Assembly (NCBI GenBank): GCA_964399035.1
Contig: CAYNPH010000042.1
Span: 1 to 12,462, forward strand
Source of the DNA: WAOL01 sp964399035
Lineage (GTDB): Archaea; Thermoproteota; Thermoprotei_A; Sulfolobales; NBVN01
Direction of reading: 5' to 3'
DNA length: 12,462 bases
In this document: piece after piece, positions 1 to 7,034 of the stretch
Layout: each line of letters starts with the position of its first letter
How positions within the stretch are numbered: position 1 is the first letter of the stretch
Notes under the pieces: model-generated
Seen by the model: only the letters and a program-made list of their open reading frames with translations
The model's database searches: none
Told to the model about the DNA's origin: nothing
Position numbers and translations under genes: made by a program

Positions 1-161
1 ACCTAAAGGAATACGCGAACCCAATACCAGTAACCCCAAGAAACATCACTAAAATACTGATCAACCCAAGCGACCTACGACTACGCATAGGGTACTCATA
101 CAAGATAGTGATCGTAGCCCAAGACGGGACACAAACATCAATAACAATCAAAGCAACGTGA
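1..161 (+). CDS. C-terminal fragment of a possible secreted or pilin-like protein (5' end outside window)
   Basis: The frame beginning at base 3 is open for 52 codons and ends at TGA 159-161. The visible tail reads NPIPVTPRNITKI, then a strand-like stretch with SYKIVIVAQDGTQ, and ends TSITIKAT. Alternating hydrophobic and polar residues, with an aromatic-Lys-hydrophobic strand followed by a Gly turn and a final short strand, are typical of the last beta-strands of archaeal pilin-like or other extracytoplasmic beta-sandwich proteins. That likeness is a family-level impression from a short fragment; no catalytic motif is visible. The coding strand is strongly A+C-rich, as at the 3' ends of the next two large plus-strand genes. 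It ends 74 bases before the next gene and could be unrelated to it. I am fairly sure it is coding and unsure of the product. Confidence 0.5.
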   Translation, partial: LKEYANPIPVTPRNITKILINPSDLRLRIGYSYKIVIVAQDGTQTSITIKAT

Positions 162-162
162 A

Positions 163-235
163 CCTTAAAACCACTAATCACCCCAATTAAGGCTACGCAT
201 ATTAGCTCACGGCTAAGTACATTTAGGAGAATTCA
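163..235 (+). promoter_or_regulatory. Candidate promoter and leader of the McrBC-like cassette
   Basis: This 74-base gap holds two weak TATA-like candidates: CTTAAAACC near 163-171 and CATATTA near 198-204. The first would place transcription start near 193 and leave a leader that includes the ribosome binding site; the second would start almost on top of that site, so the first fits better. TTTAGGAG at about 222-229 is the ribosome binding site for the TTG start at 236. No operator-like palindrome was seen. Confidence 0.3.
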
Positions 236-1894
236 TTGCCAGCCACTAGGGCATCTTCCGTTACTCTGGATGCGGGTGACGGTCAGTACTCGCTTCGTGG
301 CGACGTTATTGTGGATGGCGACACGGCTTACTTGTTTGAATGGGTCACCTACAGGGTCATTGCTTCGGTAAGGGAAGGTGAGGAACCCTCCCTAGTGGTA
401 GGGGATTCTAGGTACGAGGACGTCATCACCGTTGGGGGAGGGAAGATATTCGTTGCTGAGTTCAACCTAGGCAATAGGGTAGGGGTACTCCACCTAAGGA
501 TCCTTAGCAAGGATAGGGAGGTGCCCCTCAGGTTCCGCAGGTTTGAGGTGATTTCAGAGAAGGTCGTGAGGCTAGCGGGCCTCGACCCAAAAACATCCGA
601 CCCTGACGAAGTTATTCGAGCACATAAGGACTACGTTAAGGCACTTACCGACGAGTTAATTAAGGCTGCACTAGAACTGCCGTTCACCGTAAAGGCACCC
701 ACGGGCTTCGATTCCATTAAATCATGGTCAAGCCCCTCACCACTATTCGCCTACCACTTCCTACTAAGCAACTCAAGCAAGATACTGTCTACATACGAAG
801 CCATACTGCGGAAGCCTAAACGCTCCCTACTGACTAAGCGTGAGTGGGTCGAGCCCTGGGCCGTGAGTACCGTGGACCACGACTTGATCCTAGGGATCTC
901 TCAACATCCAGAGTACCTAGTGAGAGTTGAGGAGGGCTGCTTAGCCGTGGTAAGGGATGCACAGGGAAACGCGTACGCACCGCTGAAGCTAAGGCACGCG
1001 GTAAAGCAGGTAACGTACGACACCCCAGAGAACAGGTTCGCCAAGCACTTCCTAAAGGAGCTGATAGTGCACAGCATCAACGTGCTTAAGCTCCCCTCAA
1101 TCCCGCGTGAGAACATGCTTAAGCTCCTCAACCTCAAGTCAAGGCTACTCCTAATCAACGCCCACCCAGTCATGAGTGAAGTCAGAGACTCCTCAGGAGC
1201 AATCCACGTCACGCAGGCAATGCTGAAGCAGGAAGGGTACCGGGACCTGCTGAGGCTATGGATGACGTTTAAGTCCAGAGCACCCTTCATAGAGGGACTG
1301 GATGAAGCCATAAGGAATAAGGACATAGCGAAGCTCTACGAATACTGGTGCTTCTTTAAGTTAACGAAGGAACTGACAAGGATTTTCGGGAAGGGTGAGG
1401 TGAAGCTAACTATAACCCCGGCAGGCGAGATACCTGAGAACGGGGAAGCAATGGCAACGTACGCCGAAGGCTGGCGGCTACACTACAACAAACCGATTAA
1501 AGGATACTCAGTAATGCTCAGACCCGACTACTCACTATACAGAGGTAATACCCTAGTAGGGGTTCTCGACGCGAAGTTCAGATTCGACGCACCAACCCCG
1601 CAAGAACTAGGGCACATCAGCGAGAACCAAGGCAGTGAAGAGCACACAACGCCCGAGACTAGGGCAAAGCTAGACGACATCTACAAGATGCACACCTACA
1701 AGGACGCCCTAAACGCGAAATTCGCAATAATCCTATACCCAGGGGACAAGAACGCATACTACCCCGAATCAAGAAACGCCACACCACGCAAACCCAGCAA
1801 CATAGCGGAACTAATACAGACAGTAATAAAGGAACCAGGCATAGGCTACGTAAGCCTACGACCACCACGACGTAAAGCACAAAACACCAAATAA
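236..1894 (+). CDS. McrC-like DUF2357 / PD-(D/E)XK nuclease
   Basis: This 552-residue protein is the predicted nuclease subunit of an McrBC-like restriction complex. The N-terminal half is beta-rich and matches the general layout of DUF2357 proteins. The C-terminal third carries the PDDEXK_7 (formerly DUF524) signature: LYEYWCFFKL at about 367-376, RPDYSLYR with Asp431, the strand with Asp445-Ala-Lys447 that completes the PD-(D/E)XK site, then YKMHTYKDA at 483-491 and ILYPGD at 499-504, both hallmarks of the family. The length is normal for a DUF2357-PDDEXK fusion. The start is TTG at 236, supported by an AGGAG site 6-7 bases upstream; no ATG lies nearby in frame. It is followed by a 70-codon frame and an McrB-like ATPase in the same orientation. 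Known McrC proteins bind the McrB hexamer and stimulate its GTPase; that role here is inferred. The gene drifts from G+T-rich to A+C-rich along its coding strand. Confidence 0.88.
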   Translation: MPATRASSVTLDAGDGQYSLRGDVIVDGDTAYLFEWVTYRVIASVREGEEPSLVVGDSRYEDVITVGGGKIFVAEFNLGNRVGVLHLRILSKDREVPLRFRRFEVISEKVVRLAGLDPKTSDPDEVIRAHKDYVKALTDELIKAALELPFTVKAPTGFDSIKSWSSPSPLFAYHFLLSNSSKILSTYEAILRKPKRSLLTKREWVEPWAVSTVDHDLILGISQHPEYLVRVEEGCLAVVRDAQGNAYAPLKLRHAVKQVTYDTPENRFAKHFLKELIVHSINVLKLPSIPRENMLKLLNLKSRLLLINAHPVMSEVRDSSGAIHVTQAMLKQEGYRDLLRLWMTFKSRAPFIEGLDEAIRNKDIAKLYEYWCFFKLTKELTRIFGKGEVKLTITPAGEIPENGEAMATYAEGWRLHYNKPIKGYSVMLRPDYSLYRGNTLVGVLDAKFRFDAPTPQELGHISENQGSEEHTTPETRAKLDDIYKMHTYKDALNAKFAIILYPGDKNAYYPESRNATPRKPSNIAELIQTVIKEPGIGYVSLRPPRRKAQNTK

Positions 1895-1903
1895 GAGAAA
1901 AAC

Positions 1904-1909
1904 AGGAGG
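1904..1909 (+). promoter_or_regulatory. AGGAGG ribosome binding site deciding the CTG start of the 70-codon frame
   Basis: A perfect AGGAGG lies 10 bases after the nuclease stop codon and 9 bases before CTG 1919. No ATG, GTG or TTG lies within a usable distance in any frame, so the site is best explained by translation of the CTG-initiated frame. Confidence 0.6.
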
Positions 1910-1918
1910 CGACAAAAC

Positions 1919-2131
1919 CTGCCCAACAAGCAATCCCTTCAAATAAACAAACAAGCACTCAAAGAAATCCTCCTAGAAGGCAGGAAAGAATACGGCAAAA
2001 TGTGGGACAGCGTATGGCCTGAGGTAAGGAGAACATGCTTAGAATCCCTAGAGAAAATCATTGCGAACCCCAGTAAATTCCTGCATAAGAACTTACAAGA
2101 GGCGCTTAACTGCGAAGAAAAACCTAAATAA
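1919..2131 (+). CDS. Small 70-residue helical protein between the McrC-like and McrB-like genes (CTG start)
   Basis: An open frame of 70 codons fills the whole gap between the nuclease and the ATPase and ends at TAA 2129-2131, seven bases before the ATPase ATG. The only start that fits the AGGAGG at 1904-1909 is CTG 1919; the first in-frame ATG is codon 28 (2000), which has no ribosome binding site. The product would be almost entirely helical and charged: KQALKEILLEGRKEYGKMW at about 11-29, WPEVRRTCLESLEKII at 33-48, and NPSKFLHKNLQEAL at 50-63. It has two Trp and two Cys residues and no transmembrane segment or signal peptide. I recognise no family. The tight spacing on both sides suggests a third subunit of the McrBC-like complex, perhaps an assembly factor or specificity module. 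The alternative is a 43-residue protein from ATG 2000. Confidence 0.55.
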   Translation: MPNKQSLQINKQALKEILLEGRKEYGKMWDSVWPEVRRTCLESLEKIIANPSKFLHKNLQEALNCEEKPK

Positions 2132-2138
2132 AAAGAAC

Positions 2139-3899
2139 ATGCACGGCAGGGAAATCATTGACCTCATTTTCAAAAATATGTTATGGCTTGGTGGCGCAGG
2201 GAGTGGTGTGGAGCTCGCAACCAAGGAAATCATCAGGAGGCTGGGAGACTACGTTAAGGCGCTCCAGAACTCTAAGACTTTCGATGAAGCCATTAACACC
2301 CTCAAGCACTACCTTGTCAAGGAACACATTAGGGGCATGAGGTTATCCACCCTCAGCATATGGGCATCCCTTATCCGCCCAGAGTGGTTCTTCCCAGTTC
2401 TTGGAGGGAGAAAAAGGAGCTTACCATTCTCAAAGACTAGCACACGAGTGCTAGGCCTAACTAACGAGGATGTAGAGCGCATCAAGGCGAGCGTGGAGAG
2501 CTATAGGGAGTTTCTTGAGGTTCTACGGGAGGTCTCAGGGGAGGTAGGCATTAATGATTTAGCTGAGGTGGCTTTTTACTTAAGTTGCTTGAGTGCCAAG
2601 TACAACCCTAAAACCAGTCACGTAGGTAATGAGACGATAGAGATGGGTAAACATAGCAGACCTCGCTTAGGTCTTAGGGATTTTCTCTCGAGTAGGGGTT
2701 ACGTGTTCCCTAACCGCGTTGTTGCTCAGTTTTACGTTGCTTTGAAGACTAAGGGTTTCGTGATCTTGGCTGGTCTTACGGGTACTGGTAAGACTAAGAT
2801 TGCTTTGGAGTTCGCTAGGCTTATCTGCGGTGACGGGCACTGCTATGTGTTCGTTTCGGTTAGGCCGAATTGGAGCGATCCTAAGGCTCTGGTTGGTTAC
2901 TTGAATCCTCTTATCAATAATCAGTACTATAGGACATCACTGCTTGACCTTGTTCTTAGGGCTGTGGAGGAGTACAGGAGTAAGGGTTCTGAGGCGTTGC
3001 CTTACTTCGTGATACTTGACGAGATGAACTTAGCCCGAGTTGAGTACTACTTCGCTGACTTCTTAAGCGTGCTTGAGAGCGGTAGGGGGGAGGATGGCTT
3101 CACGAGGGAGCCCATTAAGCTCCATAACGCGGGCAACGTCAACGATGTTCCTAGGGAGATTAGATTGCCTCCTAACCTGTACGTGGTGGGGACAGTCAAC
3201 ATTGATGAGACGACGTACATGTTCAGCCCTAAGGTGCTTGACAGGGCCTTCACCATCGAGTTGCATGACGTTGACTTAAGGAACTACGGTGAGGTTGAGC
3301 CCCCTAAGGCAGGTAGTGGTGGCGGGGGCGATGCTGAGTCGCTGAGGGCCACTTTGCTGGAGGACCTACGTAGGGGAGGTAGGTTCATGGCTTTTGAGAA
3401 GGGCGAGGTTCGGGAGGCCGTGAAGGCCCTTAGAGGTGCTGGGTACTGGGAAATCCTAGTGAGGCTTAACGAGGTTCTAAGACCTCACGACCTCCACTTT
3501 GGGTACAGGGTTGTTGATGAGATAGCTATGTTCTTCAAGAACGCTAAGGAAAGCCAAGCTAAGGGAATCGTCAGTTTCGAGAGCGATGACGAGGTGTTTG
3601 ATTTAGCGGTGCTGATGAAGATACTGCCTAAGTTCCATGGTAGCATGGAGAAGCTGGAGCGCCCACTACTACTGGTGCTAGCAATGGCCAGGGAAGGTGA
3701 GTTAAGCGAGGACATAGAGACCCTAGACACGGAGCACCTATTCAGGAAAGTGCTAGGCGAGGACACCCTCAATAAAGGCGAGGTCGTGGTCAAAGCCCTC
3801 AGGGAAGGCACCAGCAACTACAGGTTCAAACACACCGCACGTAAGGCTCTAAGGATGCTTAGACAACTCTACGAATCAAACTTCGCAAGCTTCAGCTAA
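2139..3899 (+). CDS. McrB-like AAA+ NTPase
   Basis: This is the motor subunit of the McrBC-like cassette, 586 residues from ATG 2139. I chose ATG 2139 over the upstream TTG at 2061 because the 26 extra residues would lie wholly inside the preceding small gene in another frame and look non-protein-like. An N-terminal region of about 190 residues with WASLIRPEWFFPV is the probable target-recognition part; its fold is not recognised. The AAA+ core has Walker A GLTGTGKT at 212-219, Walker B VILDEMNLARVEYYF at 291-305 (the DEMN form is the McrB-family signature), sensor-1 VVGTVN at 349-354 and the LDRAF arginine region at 367-371. The later LHFGYRVVDEIAMFF motif is also typical of McrB-like proteins. 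A short Gly-rich insert (GSGGGGD) follows the arginine region. E. coli McrB uses GTP; whether this protein prefers GTP or ATP cannot be read from the sequence. Confidence 0.87.
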   Translation: MHGREIIDLIFKNMLWLGGAGSGVELATKEIIRRLGDYVKALQNSKTFDEAINTLKHYLVKEHIRGMRLSTLSIWASLIRPEWFFPVLGGRKRSLPFSKTSTRVLGLTNEDVERIKASVESYREFLEVLREVSGEVGINDLAEVAFYLSCLSAKYNPKTSHVGNETIEMGKHSRPRLGLRDFLSSRGYVFPNRVVAQFYVALKTKGFVILAGLTGTGKTKIALEFARLICGDGHCYVFVSVRPNWSDPKALVGYLNPLINNQYYRTSLLDLVLRAVEEYRSKGSEALPYFVILDEMNLARVEYYFADFLSVLESGRGEDGFTREPIKLHNAGNVNDVPREIRLPPNLYVVGTVNIDETTYMFSPKVLDRAFTIELHDVDLRNYGEVEPPKAGSGGGGDAESLRATLLEDLRRGGRFMAFEKGEVREAVKALRGAGYWEILVRLNEVLRPHDLHFGYRVVDEIAMFFKNAKESQAKGIVSFESDDEVFDLAVLMKILPKFHGSMEKLERPLLLVLAMAREGELSEDIETLDTEHLFRKVLGEDTLNKGEVVVKALREGTSNYRFKHTARKALRMLRQLYESNFASFS

Positions 3900-3983
3900 A
3901 AACCCGCAACCTCCAACACACAGAAGTGTCATGAAACGGCTTCGCTACTTCCCGAGGAAACTAGACATTACCTCACGGAACCC
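3900..3983. other. Convergent intergenic gap between the McrB-like gene and the minus-strand operon
   Basis: These 84 bases separate two converging transcription units. No gene is visible. A weak inverted repeat, GAAGT...ACTTC (about 19-base loop), lies near 3923-3952. On the minus strand a run of five T at about 3897-3901, overlapping the McrB-like stop codon, could serve as a U-rich archaeal terminator for the operon. No comparable T-run follows the plus-strand cassette. Confidence 0.3.
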
Positions 3984-4574
3984 TTAACGAGTAACGAGGA
4001 TAAGGTCCCAGCCGCTTGACCTTAGTATTGCTTGTAGCTTTAGTGAGTCGCTGTTGACTATCCCTACGGCTAGGGTCGCTAGTTCGCTGGGCACTACCTC
4101 AAGTAGCTCGCCCCTAACCCTGGTGAGTTCGTTGATTAGCGCGTTTTCTAGGGTCTTGCTGATTCCTTCATCGTAGTTTGTTCCCACGCACAGCACGGGT
4201 AGTGGGAGCCTATGTGTTCCTCTCTTGAGTAGTTTCCTTACCACGAGCCTTAGCTCCTTCACGGCGTTCACCATGTCTGCCGCGCCCAGCCCGCCCCATA
4301 GGATTAGGTGTAGGTGCATTCCTTCCCTGTCGCCCCTGTGTAGGGTCTTGTAGAGCGTTGCCAGCCCCTCGATGAATTCTCCCGTGAATGCCGCGTCCTC
4401 GGCGGCGATTACTACGTCCGTGAATTCTAGGGTTTCGCCCCTCGTCCCCGGCCACTCAACGCCCCTCCTGTTGGGGTACCTCCATGAGGTCACGTAGCTC
4501 TCGGTGATTAGCCTCCTCATTAAGTGCGTCTCTATGGCGTCGCGCCAGTTCAGGCTCACCGCCACGTGCCTCAC
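3984..4574 (-). CDS. Unrecognised alpha/beta protein, last gene of the six-gene operon
   Basis: I do not recognise this 196-residue protein. The pattern is alternating strands and helices: DVVIAAED at about 53-60, MHLHLILWGGLGAADMVNAVKEL around 85-107, LPLPVLCVGTNYDEG around 123-137 and a final strand WDLILVTR. This suggests a Rossmann-like or von Willebrand-A-like fold, but the DxSxS metal site of a vWA domain is absent (the nearest stretch is DAAFTG). There is no signal peptide or membrane segment. The listed start is GTG 4574, three bases after the zinc-ribbon gene. A purine-rich GGGGGTGAGG overlaps that start, so the in-frame GTG at 4559 (Val6), 9 bases downstream of GGTGAGG, is an equally plausible start. 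As the distal gene of a tightly packed operon it probably belongs to the same complex or pathway. Confidence 0.72.
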   Translation of the reverse strand: MRHVAVSLNWRDAIETHLMRRLITESYVTSWRYPNRRGVEWPGTRGETLEFTDVVIAAEDAAFTGEFIEGLATLYKTLHRGDREGMHLHLILWGGLGAADMVNAVKELRLVVRKLLKRGTHRLPLPVLCVGTNYDEGISKTLENALINELTRVRGELLEVVPSELATLAVGIVNSDSLKLQAILRSSGWDLILVTR

Positions 4575-4577
4575 CCC

Positions 4578-5570
4578 CTACACATCGTTCGTGGCTTGGT
4601 GCGGGATCCCCAGTAACTCGCGGTTGTCGGCGAGTATCTTCGAGTACGTCTTGTATATGGCTGCGTAGGTACCGAGTACCGCGTTGAATTCCTCCTCCCT
4701 CATACTCATTACCTTCCTGAAGTAGTTCTGCTCGTAGATGAAGCGCCTAGCAACGCGTAACGGCTCACACAGCCTAGCTATTGACGTGGGGAAGCACGCG
4801 GGATCCCCAAGCTCCTCACACTTACTCCTCAGGTACTCAATCACGGACCTAGCATTCAAGCCCGGCAGTACCGGCTCCCCTAAGGCCCTCCTGACGCCAG
4901 CAACGGAGAGGGCCATCGAGAGGTACGGCACGACCTCATCCACGCCCTTAGGCCCCCAGTCAGCGTACTCCCACGGAATAGTTACTGAGGCCCCGCACTC
5001 AGGGCACCTCGCCTCAACAACCCCTCTGAGCCCACCGGACTCACGCACGGGGAGGAGGAGGGCGCTGCAATCACCACACCTCATTACGGCCACCGCGGAC
5101 CACCTGATGAGCCTCGCAACCCACTCATCAACCCTAGGCACCACCACGTGCCTAGGGATGTCCAGCGACTTAACCCCGCTTAACTTCTCCCAAAGCATCA
5201 CTAGTGGGCAGTGAACCAGCGTTAAGCTGGTTAGGGGGTGCCAGTAAGCCCACTCACCAACCCTCGCAACGTACTCGAGCATCATGTACTTATAGTCCTC
5301 AAGCCCGAGCCCAGCGCTAGGCACCTTCAAAGAGAGAGCAAACCTAACGTAAATCCCGCTGTACTTCCTGTACTTCGGCGGCAACCACGCCGAGAAGAGA
5401 GCACGTAACGCGACACCTACCCCCAACCCCCACCTCCACACAGCATCATATATCCTCTCAGGAATGGTAAACTCCAGGAGCAACGACCCACACCTAACAC
5501 ACTTAGGCGCGTCCACACCAAGGTCCTCAACTCCCCGAGCGCCAGCGTCATTGACACCCAACGTCATCAC
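4578..5570 (-). CDS. Zinc-ribbon protein of unknown function
   Basis: This 330-residue protein (329 if translation starts at the adjacent ATG 5567) has three CxxC knuckles: Cys24/Cys27 near the N-terminus, and Cys165/Cys168 with Cys189/Cys192, the last two spaced as a normal zinc ribbon. The first knuckle has no obvious partner nearby, so it may pair across the fold, possibly with the His120-Cys121 region, or dimerise. The rest is helix-rich with many aromatic residues; the C-terminal part from about 260 is long helices (RRFIYEQNYFRKVMSM, YAAIYKTYSKIL). No enzyme motif is seen. The start is GTGATG, overlapping the TGA of the ATPase gene, with no separate ribosome binding site at proper spacing, so translation is probably coupled. 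It sits directly after the Cdc48-like gene and could be its substrate adaptor or a nucleic-acid-binding partner; this is inference from position only. Confidence 0.75.
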   Translation of the reverse strand: MMTLGVNDAGARGVEDLGVDAPKCVRCGSLLLEFTIPERIYDAVWRWGLGVGVALRALFSAWLPPKYRKYSGIYVRFALSLKVPSAGLGLEDYKYMMLEYVARVGEWAYWHPLTSLTLVHCPLVMLWEKLSGVKSLDIPRHVVVPRVDEWVARLIRWSAVAVMRCGDCSALLLPVRESGGLRGVVEARCPECGASVTIPWEYADWGPKGVDEVVPYLSMALSVAGVRRALGEPVLPGLNARSVIEYLRSKCEELGDPACFPTSIARLCEPLRVARRFIYEQNYFRKVMSMREEEFNAVLGTYAAIYKTYSKILADNRELLGIPHQATNDV

Positions 5571-7021
5571 CTCGATAGGCTACTCATGGAGCGAGGCACC
5601 TCTATGAAGAGGTTCCTGATCTCGGGCGCTACTTCTTCGCACCTGGTGCATGTGGCTATGACTGCCTTTACAGGTCCTTCCCTGCTGGAGCAACGGTTTA
5701 TCAGGTCATTCACACATTCCATAACCTCATTTACCACGCCGATCAAGTTCTCACTAGTTGAGATTGACTCGATGCCCTTGAGCACTAAGCATGCATTACC
5801 TAACTTGATGAACCTAGCGAACACGCTCCTCAAGTTCCTCTCGGTCTCGCCTACCCACTTAGATAACATCCTGTGAATGGATGCCTCCACAACCCAGAAG
5901 TTATCTGGGTCGACCCCGACGGCCTTAAGTGCCTGGTTAAGGGCTTCATAGATCACTAACTCGGGACGCGTCATGCTCGCATAATGTCCGAGGAGCTTAG
6001 GAACGTCGAGGAGGACTAAAGGCACTGGGCACTCCCTAGCACTCCACCCCTCCCTCAACACCTCAGAAAGGATTTCCGCAACGGATTTTACCTTGCTGGA
6101 TCTAGCACTATCCAATTTTATGATGTCCGTTAGTTTCCTCGCGATAATGCTACGCGCTATTGATGGTGTTGTCCTCTTGAGGATGTCAATGAGTTCCCTT
6201 AGCTCCACCCCCTTACTTCCTGTCCCGAACAGCACCCCCTTTATGAGCTTCATCATCAACTCACGTACCGCGTACATCAGGTCGGCACCGCTGAAGCCTT
6301 CGGAGATTCTCGCAGCCTCGCTGACTATGCTTTCCACATCCTCCTCCTTAACAAGTCCTAAGATGGGTCTTAGGTGTATCTTTAATATTTCCTTCCTCGC
6401 CTTCAGGTCGGGTAGCCCGATCTCGAATTCCATGTCGAACCTGCCCGGCCTCCGCAGGGCTTCATCGACCCTCCATATCTGATTAGTTGTTGCGATGACC
6501 ACCACCCTCTCCGAGCCTTCTTCGCTCTGCAGACCATCCATTAGGGTTAGGAGCTGACTGACTAAGCGTTGCTCAAGCTCCCCAGCCACGGCCTCCCTCT
6601 TAGGGGCTATGGCGTCTAACTCATCTATAAGAACCGCCGCCACGCCGCAGTTCTTCGACAAGTCCCTAGCCTTCTTGAAGACCTTTCTGAGGTTCTTCTC
6701 GCTCTCGCCGTAGTAGGAGGAAATTATTTGCGGGCCGCTTACCTCCACGTAGCACTTAGTGTTCCCGCTCCTCAGGACTTTCTCAGCGATGGTTCTCATG
6801 AGGCGTGTCTTACCCGTCCCCGGCGGACCGTACAGGAGTATTCCTCTTGGGGGCCTCCAGCCTTGTATGCCCCACCCCCTTAAGCGCTCCTTTAAGTAGT
6901 TGGAGCACTTAATGGTCAGTAGAACCCCAACTATCTCCTTAACGATCTCCTCGTCAACGTAAACCTCCTTCAACACCTCATTAACAACTTCCCTAGGATT
7001 TCCGCAAATGTCGACGCCCAT
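5567..7021 (-). CDS. Cdc48-like AAA+ ATPase with an active D1 and a degenerate D2 module
   Basis: This 484-residue protein has a complete first AAA module: Walker A GPPGTGKT at 65-72, pore-loop region SYYGESEKN at 102-110, Walker B VLIDELD at 130-136, sensor-1 ATTN at 177-180, arginine fingers in LRRPGRFD at 189-196 and GFSGADL at 242-248. The linker leads to a second region that still aligns with a Cdc48 D2: MLSKWVGETERNLRSVF at 385-401 is nearly canonical. The P-loop position reads LLDVPKLLGHYAS at 337-349, Walker B reads LVLKGIES at 412-419, and sensor-1/arginine positions read ATCTR...IRNLF. The D2 therefore should not bind or hydrolyse ATP. A full archaeal Cdc48 is over 700 residues and has an N domain, which is missing here. 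The start is ATG with AGGTGA seven bases upstream, overlapping the stop of the nuclease gene. Likely role: cytoplasmic unfolding or remodelling of a partner. Confidence 0.9.
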   Translation of the reverse strand: MGVDICGNPREVVNEVLKEVYVDEEIVKEIVGVLLTIKCSNYLKERLRGWGIQGWRPPRGILLYGPPGTGKTRLMRTIAEKVLRSGNTKCYVEVSGPQIISSYYGESEKNLRKVFKKARDLSKNCGVAAVLIDELDAIAPKREAVAGELEQRLVSQLLTLMDGLQSEEGSERVVVIATTNQIWRVDEALRRPGRFDMEFEIGLPDLKARKEILKIHLRPILGLVKEEDVESIVSEAARISEGFSGADLMYAVRELMMKLIKGVLFGTGSKGVELRELIDILKRTTPSIARSIIARKLTDIIKLDSARSSKVKSVAEILSEVLREGWSARECPVPLVLLDVPKLLGHYASMTRPELVIYEALNQALKAVGVDPDNFWVVEASIHRMLSKWVGETERNLRSVFARFIKLGNACLVLKGIESISTSENLIGVVNEVMECVNDLINRCSSREGPVKAVIATCTRCEEVAPEIRNLFIEVPRSMSSLSR

Positions 7022-7026
7022 TACAA

Positions 7027-7034
7027 GGTCACCT
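7027..7034 (-). promoter_or_regulatory. AGGTGACC ribosome binding site of the Cdc48-like gene
   Basis: On the minus strand AGGTGA lies seven bases before the ATG at 7021 and overlaps the TAG of the nuclease gene. It is a clear internal ribosome binding site within the operon and fixes the start of the ATPase. Confidence 0.6.

Noticed and set aside
361..600. Frequent CTAG tetranucleotides (four in these 240 bases)
   Set aside because: CTAG is rare in many prokaryotes, and its abundance here is noticeable, but without genome-wide counts it cannot be tied to the restriction-like cassette and may simply follow codon choice (CTA, AGG, TAG-spanning codon pairs).
901..1326. 141-codon minus-strand open frame inside the McrC-like gene
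   Set aside because: It is the antisense of a recognised domain-bearing gene, has no ribosome binding site support and a Ser/Leu-rich biased translation.
1892..1921. The small frame as a stop-codon-separated extension of the nuclease (same reading frame)
   Set aside because: The nuclease already has a complete PDDEXK_7 domain and a basic tail, and a perfect ribosome binding site with proper spacing marks a separate start, so readthrough is unnecessary.
2061..2138. N-terminal extension of the McrB-like protein from TTG 2061
   Set aside because: The 26 codons lie entirely within the 70-codon gene in another frame, are Lys/Arg/Asn-rich without structure, and no ribosome binding site precedes TTG. 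ATG 2139 follows the small gene's stop by seven bases.
3923..3952. Inverted repeat GAAGT/ACTTC as a terminator hairpin
   Set aside because: Five-base arms with a loop of about 19 bases and no T-run after it; too weak to call.
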